Assembly (NCBI GenBank): GCA_002315825.1
Contig: DCIC01000049.1
Location: 3,363 to 15,569, forward strand
Direction: 5' to 3'
From: Bacteroidales bacterium UBA1736
GTDB lineage: Bacteria > Bacteroidota > Bacteroidia > Bacteroidales > UBA932
Length of the DNA stretch: 12,207 nt
The notes under the pieces are model-generated. The model was given only the letters and a program-made list of their open reading frames with translations, was not told where the DNA came from and searched no databases. Within the stretch, counting starts at the first letter, position 1. Each line of letters opens with the position of its first letter. The translations under genes were made by a program, and so were the position numbers. Below, piece by piece: positions 8,019 to 12,207 of this stretch.

Positions 8019-8105
8019 TTGTTGCCATTTTGGCAAAGGCTTCGGTCAGCGTTTGTTGCCATTTTGGCAAAGGATTTAATCTCTGCTTGTTGCCATTTTG
8101 GCAAA
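8019..8105. repeat. three copies of a dyad-containing repeat at exact 34-bp spacing
   Basis: The core TTGCCATTTTGGCAA occurs at 8022-8036, 8056-8070 and 8090-8104. It is a perfect 6-bp inverted repeat around TTT. Conservation extends to TTGTTGCCATTTTGGCAAA in all three copies, with GG following in the first two. The 13-bp spacers (8040-8052 and 8074-8086) differ from each other, so selection or copying acts on the dyad. Since 34 is not a multiple of three, each copy falls in a different reading frame, which argues against coding. Read toward htrA, the copies would lie in the mRNA leader, between the candidate -7 box at 8158-8151 and the start at 7971. They could be operators for a dimeric regulator, a string of RNA hairpins, or a dispersed genomic repeat. 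Confidence 0.9.
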
Positions 8106-8150
8106 ACCACGGTCCGGGTCGGGCCAGGGGTGTTGCGTCAAATTATGTGC

Positions 8151-8158
8151 CAAATTTA
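8151..8158 (-). promoter_or_regulatory. candidate -7 box of the htrA-rpoD promoter
   Basis: The minus strand reads TAAATTTG, an exact match to the Bacteroidota -7 consensus TAnnTTTG. No convincing TTTG -33 element lies 19-21 bp upstream. Transcription from here would start near 8144 and give an htrA leader of about 170 nt carrying the three dyads. The sequence is A/T-rich, so a chance match is possible. Confidence 0.4.
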
Positions 8159-8238
8159 CGAACTGACATTGTGCCGTATTGTTAATAACTTCTTGAAATT
8201 TGAGGAAAAATTGTGAGGCTTATTTCCATTCGATTTAT

Positions 8239-8246
8239 TAATTTTG
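8239..8246 (+). promoter_or_regulatory. candidate -7 box of the dnaN promoter
   Basis: The plus strand reads TAATTTTG, an exact match to TAnnTTTG, placed so that transcription would begin about 15-20 nt before the dnaN ATG. A TTG at 8211-8213 is 25 bp upstream, longer than the usual spacer, so the -33 element is uncertain. No clear Shine-Dalgarno sequence lies before dnaN, which is common in this phylum. Confidence 0.45.
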
Positions 8247-8269
8247 TGAAATTGTAAAAATCAACTGAA

Positions 8270-9391
8270 ATGAAGTTTAGCATATCAAGTTCCGAACTGC
8301 TCAAGGGCCTTATGGAGGTTTCCAAGGCCATTCCCTCCAAGTCATCACTTCCTATTCTTGAGAATTTTCTTTTCTCGCTGAAAGAAGACAAGCTGGAGAT
8401 CACTGCTTCTGATTCGGACCTGACTCTGAGGACAAGTCTGACAGTGGACAGCACACAGGAAGAAGGCTGCGTGGCCGTTCCGGCAAAGCACGTGACTGAC
8501 CTGCTCAAGGCTCTCCCCGACCAGCCTATCGGGATATCGACCAACGAGAGTTCTTCCACTTTCGAGTGCACTTGGTCAAACGGCAATTCCAGTCTTCCAT
8601 TCTTCCCCGGAGAGGATTACCCTCAGATCAATGGCGTGTCCGACAGTGCCACTAAGATTACCGTACCCGCAGATACTCTTATCGACGGTATCAATGGGAC
8701 TATATATGCTACTGCCGATGACGAGATGAGGCCCGCGATGAACGGTATCTTCTTTGACATTGACATCGAGTCAAGCACTTTGGTTGCATCTGATTCGCAC
8801 AAGCTTATCTGCTACACCACCCCTGAAATCAAGGCGCAGGAAAAGTCTTCTTTCATTCTTCACAAGAAGGCAGCCTCTGTCCTCAAGTCCATTCTGGGCA
8901 GGGACGGCGGCGAGATTGTTCTCGCTTTCGATGAGAATAATGTCAATATCAGCTTCGGCGAGTCCATTATGATCTGCAGGCTGGTTGTCGGCAAGTTCCC
9001 CCGCTACAGGGAGGTTATCCCTCAGAACAATTCCAATCTGCTCAGGATCGACCGCTCTCAGCTGCTCAATGTCATCAAGCGCATATCTGTCTGTGCCAAC
9101 AAGGCATCCAACCATATCAAGTTTGACCTCAAGCAGGGGCAGGTGGAGGTTTCCGCACAGGATCTCGGTTTTGCAATTGCGGCTTACGAGAAGGTACCTT
9201 GCAACTACAACGGTGACGATCTCACTATCGGGTTCAAATCTTCTTTCCTCATTGACATTTTGAGCAATATGACTTGCGACAATCTGGTGATGAAGTTTGC
9301 TGATGCAAGAAGGGCCGCGCTGATTGTTCCGTCCGAGGAGGAAGAGGAGAGCGAGAATATGTGCGGTATCATTATGCCTATTATGGTCTAA
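8270..9391 (+). CDS. dnaN: DNA polymerase III beta subunit (sliding clamp)
   Basis: The 373-residue protein forms the dimeric ring that tethers DNA polymerase and repair factors to DNA. The three-subdomain clamp pattern is visible: the N-terminal MKFSISSSELLKGLMEVSKAI with the SSLPILENF segment; the second subdomain with the conserved ATADDEMRPAMNGI and ASDSHKL segments (147-178); and the third with GKFPRYREVIP (241-251). It ends in MPIMV, matching the MPMRL-type terminus that helps line the partner-binding pocket. Length is typical for the family. It is transcribed divergently from htrA and is followed after 14 nt by an exonuclease gene, a pairing that makes sense because proofreading nucleases work with the clamp. 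dnaA is not adjacent here. Confidence 0.98.
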   Translation: MKFSISSSELLKGLMEVSKAIPSKSSLPILENFLFSLKEDKLEITASDSDLTLRTSLTVDSTQEEGCVAVPAKHVTDLLKALPDQPIGISTNESSSTFECTWSNGNSSLPFFPGEDYPQINGVSDSATKITVPADTLIDGINGTIYATADDEMRPAMNGIFFDIDIESSTLVASDSHKLICYTTPEIKAQEKSSFILHKKAASVLKSILGRDGGEIVLAFDENNVNISFGESIMICRLVVGKFPRYREVIPQNNSNLLRIDRSQLLNVIKRISVCANKASNHIKFDLKQGQVEVSAQDLGFAIAAYEKVPCNYNGDDLTIGFKSSFLIDILSNMTCDNLVMKFADARRAALIVPSEEEEESENMCGIIMPIMV

Positions 9392-9405
9392 TAATTTAAA
9401 GTAAG

Positions 9406-10293
9406 ATGGAGCTCAATCTTTCTAGGCCCTTGCTCTTTTTTGACATTGAGAGCACCGGGCTAAATATTGTGTCTGACTCAATCATCGAATTGAGTTTTGT
9501 CAAGATTCTGCCCGGCTCGGAGCAGAGGATCAAAACTTGGAAGGTATGTCCCTGGGACTATGAGAACAATTGCCAGAAGCCCATTGCTCCGGCGGCAAGT
9601 GCCGTAAACGGGGTGCACGATGAGGATCTGGTAGGTTGCCCTAAGTTTTTTGAGATTGTGGGCGAGGTTATCGAGTGGCTTCAGGACAGTGATCTGGCGG
9701 GATTCAATTCCGCCAAGTTTGACCTTCCGATGCTGGCTGAGGAGATTGAGAGGGCAAGGAGTTTTGCGGGTATCAAGACGGATATCAATCTTCACGAGAA
9801 GGTGATGGTGGATGTTCAGAATATTTATCACGCTCTGGAGCCTCGCAATCTGAAGGCAGCTTATCGTTTTTATTGCCAAGGCAAGGATTTCGACAACGCT
9901 CATACCGCTGAGGCCGACACCGTGGCCACTTATGAGGTACTTAAGGGTCAGTTGGATATGTATCCGGACACGCTTAAGAATGATGTGGAGTTTCTCTCGG
10001 GCTTTGCCGGCCGTCCAAGGACTGTCGATTATGCCGGGAGGCTGTACCTCAATGACAAGAATGAGGCTATTATCAGTTTCGGAAAGCACAAGGGCAAGAC
10101 TGCCCGCGAGGTGTACCGCACGGAGCCGTCATATTTCAATTGGATTCTTCAGGGTGAGTTTACTCTTGACACCAAGAGGCAGTTTATGCTGCTCAGGGAT
10201 CAGTTCAATAGGGAAAGGTCCGAGGAGAGGATGAAGGAGGAGCCTTCCAAGAGTCAATTGGAGCAGCTGGTGCTGAAATTCGGCGAGAGATAG
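9406..10293 (+). CDS. DnaQ-family 3'-5' exonuclease (DEDDh) with ExoX-like C-terminal domain
   Basis: The 295-residue protein has an RNase T/DnaQ-type exonuclease domain at about 8-180 with all five catalytic residues: Asp13 and Glu15 (FFDIESTG), Asp106 (FNSAKFDLPML), His166 and Asp171 (AHTAEADT). From about 220 to 262 comes a small domain beginning ISFGKHKGKTAREV, resembling the C-terminal domain of exodeoxyribonuclease X-like proteins. A charged helical tail, about 263-295, ends the protein. The likely activity is metal-dependent 3'-5' removal of nucleotides from DNA, either as a proofreading epsilon-like subunit or as a repair nuclease. The C-terminal tail could contain a clamp-binding peptide, but I see no clear QxxL[F/L] consensus beyond SQLEQLVLKF (residues 283-292). 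It follows dnaN by 14 nt and precedes the FAH-like gene by 6 nt. Confidence 0.93.
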   Translation: MELNLSRPLLFFDIESTGLNIVSDSIIELSFVKILPGSEQRIKTWKVCPWDYENNCQKPIAPAASAVNGVHDEDLVGCPKFFEIVGEVIEWLQDSDLAGFNSAKFDLPMLAEEIERARSFAGIKTDINLHEKVMVDVQNIYHALEPRNLKAAYRFYCQGKDFDNAHTAEADTVATYEVLKGQLDMYPDTLKNDVEFLSGFAGRPRTVDYAGRLYLNDKNEAIISFGKHKGKTAREVYRTEPSYFNWILQGEFTLDTKRQFMLLRDQFNRERSEERMKEEPSKSQLEQLVLKFGER

Positions 10294-10299
10294 CAGCCG

Positions 10300-10878
10300 A
10301 TGAATATCATTGTCAGGACATATTCTCAGAAAGTCATTGTCCGTCCGGACACTACTCTTGTGCGCAATGAGGAGGATTTTTATCCGCCCGAGTTTGTGAG
10401 CACTCTTGATTGTACGCCCGTGGTCTTTGCCCGCATTTCTAAGGCCGGCAGGAGTGTGGGGCGTCAGTTTGCTTCGAGGTATTATGATGCGCTGGGCTAT
10501 GGTGTTCTTCTCTATCCTGTGGATTTGATGACGGGTGACGAGGAGGATTTTGCTTGTGCGTCGTGTCTGGATCACAGTTCTTATTTGCCTCCGGAGTTGG
10601 TGGACAGGGAGAGTTTCAATTGGGACGGCGGTGTCAGGGTTTTGAGGGATGGTGAGGAGTTTTTCTGTTGCGATGGTGTCAGTGCCGCTCTCATTGAGGA
10701 TGCTATTTCTCAGGCCAGTCGGTATGTCTATGTGCGACGTGGGGACTATATTGCGATTGAGTTGGCGAAGAGGTCTTTTTTCTGCGGCTCGGGCCAGGAT
10801 GGGCTAGGCTCAGAGGTAACCGTTGCCGTGCAGCGCAGGGATGACCTCCATTCCAGCGAATTCAGAATCATCTATTAA
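10300..10878 (+). CDS. degenerate fumarylacetoacetate hydrolase (FAH)-fold protein, probable pseudoenzyme
   Basis: The 192-residue protein aligns by eye along most of its length with bacterial FAH-family enzymes of about 200 residues. RPDTTLVRNEEDFYPPEF (15-32) matches the KPDSALL...FFIPDF segment, and the ISKAGRSVGRQFASRYYDAL stretch (46-65) matches the RLGKNI-RFAHRYYDAV helix. DGVSAALIEDAISQASRYVY (125-144) matches the helix before the TGDLLFTGTP strand. The metal ligands are gone: the ExE pair falls on Thr39 and Val41, and the Asp of GxDFTARD falls on Leu70. The final TGTPxG motif is replaced by AKRSFF. The frame is intact, so this looks like a retained non-catalytic relative rather than decay. 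It starts 6 nt after the exonuclease stop, so is probably co-transcribed. Its role is unknown. Confidence 0.75.
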   Translation: MNIIVRTYSQKVIVRPDTTLVRNEEDFYPPEFVSTLDCTPVVFARISKAGRSVGRQFASRYYDALGYGVLLYPVDLMTGDEEDFACASCLDHSSYLPPELVDRESFNWDGGVRVLRDGEEFFCCDGVSAALIEDAISQASRYVYVRRGDYIAIELAKRSFFCGSGQDGLGSEVTVAVQRRDDLHSSEFRIIY

Positions 10879-10905
10879 AGGAGGGGTAATAATTCATCCT
10901 TTCGC

Positions 10906-11161
10906 CCCCGCTTTGCCATTATTTCGCAAAAACGGGGGAAGAAAGGTTTATTTTTACCCCGCTTTGCCATTATTTCGCAAAACGGGGGAAGAAAGGTTTA
11001 TTTTTACCCCGAAATGTCATTTTTCGCACAAACGGGGGAAGAAAGGTTTATTTTCACCCCGAAATGTCATTTTTCGCACAAACGGGGGAAGAAAGGTTAA
11101 TTTTCACCCCGAAATGTCATTTTGATGCGATTTCGGGGGAAAATAGGTTGTTTACAACCCC
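10906..11161. repeat. tandem array of five ~50-bp hairpin-forming repeat units
   Basis: Units begin at CCCC on 10906, 10957, 11007, 11057 and 11107 (lengths 51, 50, 50, 50, 51), and a last CCCC lies at 11158-11161. Each unit opens CCCCG and has a matching CGGGG about 20 bp later, forming a hairpin. The linker GGGGGAAGAAAGGTTTATTTT is nearly invariant in units 1-4. Units 1-2 have inner arms TTTGC/GCAAA, units 3-4 have AAATGTCATTTTTCGCACAAA (one base apart overall), and unit 5 has a perfect 9-bp stem CCCCGAAAT/ATTTCGGGG. A 50-bp period shifts the reading frame each unit, so it is noncoding. There are no unique spacers, so it is not CRISPR. The array fills most of the 373 bp between the convergent FAH-like gene and the membrane-protein pair. 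It may act as a bidirectional 3'-end or insulator structure, or be a selfish repeat. Confidence 0.92.
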
Positions 11162-11200
11162 GTTCAGGCTGGATTTGCAAGATTGGTTGCTTGCTCGTTT

Positions 11201-11243
11201 ATTCTTATCTCCGAGCATTCGGTGGCAAGGTAAAAATAAGAAT
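11201..11243. other. nested inverted repeat just beyond the membrane-protein gene pair
   Basis: An outer perfect 8-bp pair ATTCTTAT (11201-11208) and ATAAGAAT (11236-11243) encloses an inner CCGA-GCAT-TCGG hairpin (11211-11222). It lies 8 nt downstream of the stop of the minus-strand gene ending at 11252, where a terminator would be expected. Neither side has a clear T-run, so an intrinsic terminator is only a possibility. Confidence 0.35.
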
Positions 11244-11251
11244 TCAATCCG

Positions 11252-11710
11252 CTATGACTCGTATTTACGAAGTGTCTCCAGCTTTGCACCGTCTATCTCC
11301 GACAACTTGCATTGGGGCGTATAAATATCTGACTCATAGTTGAATATCTGAGCATACATCTTGCTGTTGCCCTTCAGACTGTACAGTTCCAGAAGCAGTC
11401 CGCCCTTGTTGAACGGGTCAATGTCCAAAGTGTCGCAGCGCCCTTCGATAAAAGAAGCGATCTCATTCTTGTATCCATTTGGAAGAAGGATTTCCTGCTT
11501 GCTGAAAATTCCATTTGTGACATTCAACTTATATCCGCTGCGGTAAAAAGGAAGCATAATGGCGCCCGTGATAATAAGTGTCCACCCCAGCCAACCCGAT
11601 GATGGGAGAAGCCTCAAATATATAATTCCCAAAGCCAAGGTCCCGGCAGATATCAAAATATCACGCATTCTGTGAACCTTGCGTATTTCTTTATTGTTTT
11701 TCCGTGTCAT
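11252..11710 (-). CDS. small two-helix membrane protein, paralogue of the adjacent gene
   Basis: The 152-residue protein has a basic N-terminus, two predicted membrane helices (about 18-35 and 39-56) and a soluble C-terminal domain of about 95 residues. The domain contains YRSGYK (56-61), a Gly-Leu-rich strand GGLLLELY (103-110) and YAQIFNYESDIYTP (119-132). These align with the upstream neighbour, so the two are products of a duplication. It starts 7 nt after the neighbour's stop; Met15 is an alternative start, but the first ATG fits the spacing. With positive charges before the first helix, the soluble domain would probably face the cytoplasm. I do not recognise a characterised family. Similar small proteins with a YAQ[LI][FY]N motif occur, by recollection, in Bacteroidales. 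Function unknown. Confidence 0.75.
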   Translation of the reverse strand: MTRKNNKEIRKVHRMRDILISAGTLALGIIYLRLLPSSGWLGWTLIITGAIMLPFYRSGYKLNVTNGIFSKQEILLPNGYKNEIASFIEGRCDTLDIDPFNKGGLLLELYSLKGNSKMYAQIFNYESDIYTPQCKLSEIDGAKLETLRKYES

Positions 11711-11717
11711 AATCTGG

Positions 11718-12155
11718 TCAAAATTTAGAGATCAACTTTTCTGCCCTTTCTCCGTAGATTTCCACCACTTCGGTGGCAGGCACATATTCATAATTGCTGA
11801 AATCAAACAGCTGTGCGTAAACTATTGCATTGGCCTTATCGAAATAAACATCCAGACGGATGCTTCCACCCTCATTGCCCCTCTTGATCTCCGGGGTAAT
11901 ATCTTTGCCGTTGAGATAGTCCATCAATGATGATTTGCAGCACTTACACAAATCTTCCGATTTCTTGGTAAGAAGATAATCCTTGCCTACTACCTTGTAT
12001 CCTGCCTTATATAATAGCAGAGAGACAAGTCCGCAGGCCGCAATCATAATGCCTATTCCTTTATTGAGAAAGAAACACCCGGCTCCAGCAATGATCAAAA
12101 TAACAGATACCGCCAGGTCTTTCCCTATATGAGTTTTCTTGAAATTATATTCCAT
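11718..12155 (-). CDS. small two-helix membrane protein, first of a paralogous pair
   Basis: The 145-residue protein has two predicted membrane helices (about 14-30 and 33-50) and a soluble C-terminal domain. Shared landmarks with the next gene are YKAGYK (49-54), GGSIRLDVYFDK (96-107) and YAQLFDFSNYEYVP (113-126). Unlike its paralogue it carries a CKCC cluster at residues 70-73 just after the membrane hairpin, which could bind a metal or form disulfides. The ATG at 12155-12153 is preceded by A/T-rich sequence with a one-mismatch -7-like box (TCAATTTG) very close to the start. It is the promoter-proximal gene of the pair as seen here; the upstream region is cut by the window edge. Function unknown. 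Confidence 0.78.
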   Translation of the reverse strand: MEYNFKKTHIGKDLAVSVILIIAGAGCFFLNKGIGIMIAACGLVSLLLYKAGYKVVGKDYLLTKKSEDLCKCCKSSLMDYLNGKDITPEIKRGNEGGSIRLDVYFDKANAIVYAQLFDFSNYEYVPATEVVEIYGERAEKLISKF

Positions 12156-12190
12156 TGTAATTCAAATTGATGTATTGAAATAAGATACTT

Positions 12191-12204
12191 TGCGCGATAG
12201 CGCA
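12191..12204. other. short perfect inverted repeat upstream of the membrane-protein pair
   Basis: TGCGC-GATA-GCGCA is a perfect 5-bp dyad about 36 bp upstream of the start at 12155. It could be an operator or a small hairpin, but it is short and at the window edge, so little can be said. Confidence 0.25.
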
Positions 12205-12207
12205 CTG

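Noticed and set aside
8019..8105. Small CRISPR-like array or replication-origin iterons next to dnaN
   Set aside because: The spacers are only 13 bp. The only DnaA-box-like sequence seen nearby (TTATTAACA, minus strand, 8188-8180) matches 7 of 9 bases and is single, and no dnaA or rep gene adjoins. An origin is not excluded but is not supported.
8111..8125. GC-rich hairpin GGTCCG-GGT-CGGGCC near the putative htrA transcription start
   Set aside because: It needs a G-T pair on the plus strand and has a mismatch on the minus strand. There is no T-run, so it is not a credible terminator; at most it is a weak leader structure.
7829..8216. Plus-strand frames over the start of htrA and the 34-bp repeats
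   Set aside because: They are antisense to htrA, the repeats fall in three different frames, and there is no conserved protein pattern.
10823..11125. A repeat-rich coding frame running through the hairpin array on the plus strand
   Set aside because: It overlaps the end of the FAH-like gene, and the 50-bp period rotates the frame each unit, so the peptide repeats only by accident of an open frame.
10906..11161. CRISPR array
   Set aside because: The units are conserved along nearly their whole length and have no unique spacers; the variation lies inside the hairpin arms. No cas gene is present in the window.

Overview
The window looks like a chromosomal segment of a Bacteroidota bacterium, most likely order Bacteroidales. 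The evidence is a 286-residue primary sigma factor that lacks region 1.1 and opens MRQLKITKSITNRES, as is usual in that phylum; two exact matches to the phylum's -7 promoter box TAnnTTTG in the one divergent intergenic region; weak or absent Shine-Dalgarno sequences; and the pairing of dnaN with a DnaQ-family exonuclease. Genus-level placement is not possible from this sequence alone. No rRNA, tRNA, transposase, phage gene or CRISPR array was seen.

Left block (1-7971, all minus strand): one compact gene train is read right to left. It runs from an HtrA/DegQ-type periplasmic protease to the housekeeping sigma factor RpoD, arginyl-tRNA synthetase, a YgiQ-family radical SAM protein, a small acidic protein of unknown function and a ClC chloride channel/transporter with a CBS pair, which is cut by the left edge. 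The junctions are tight: 14 nt, then stop and start separated by one base twice (both read TAGTATG), then 65 nt, then an 8-nt overlap.

Divergent centre (7972-8269): 298 bp without a gene. It holds a three-copy repeat whose core is the dyad TTGCCA-TTT-TGGCAA, spaced exactly 34 bp apart, plus candidate -7 boxes for htrA (minus) and dnaN (plus). The repeats would lie in the htrA 5' leader.

Right block (8270-10878, plus strand): dnaN (beta clamp), a DEDDh 3'-5' exonuclease with an ExoX-like C-terminal domain, and a 192-residue protein that aligns with the fumarylacetoacetate hydrolase (FAH) fold but has lost the metal ligands. They are spaced 14 and 6 nt apart, so probably co-transcribed.

Convergent junction (10879-11251): a five-unit, ~50-bp-period tandem array of hairpin-forming repeats, followed by a nested inverted repeat. 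Two hairpins of this array resemble the core of the 34-bp repeats.

Right end (11252-12155, minus strand): two adjacent, clearly paralogous small proteins, each with two predicted membrane helices and a shared YAQ[LI]F-type motif, function unknown.

The coding content is mostly housekeeping. The best candidates for something undescribed are the two noncoding repeat arrays and their possible kinship, the FAH-fold pseudoenzyme downstream of the clamp/exonuclease pair, and the tandem two-helix membrane proteins.
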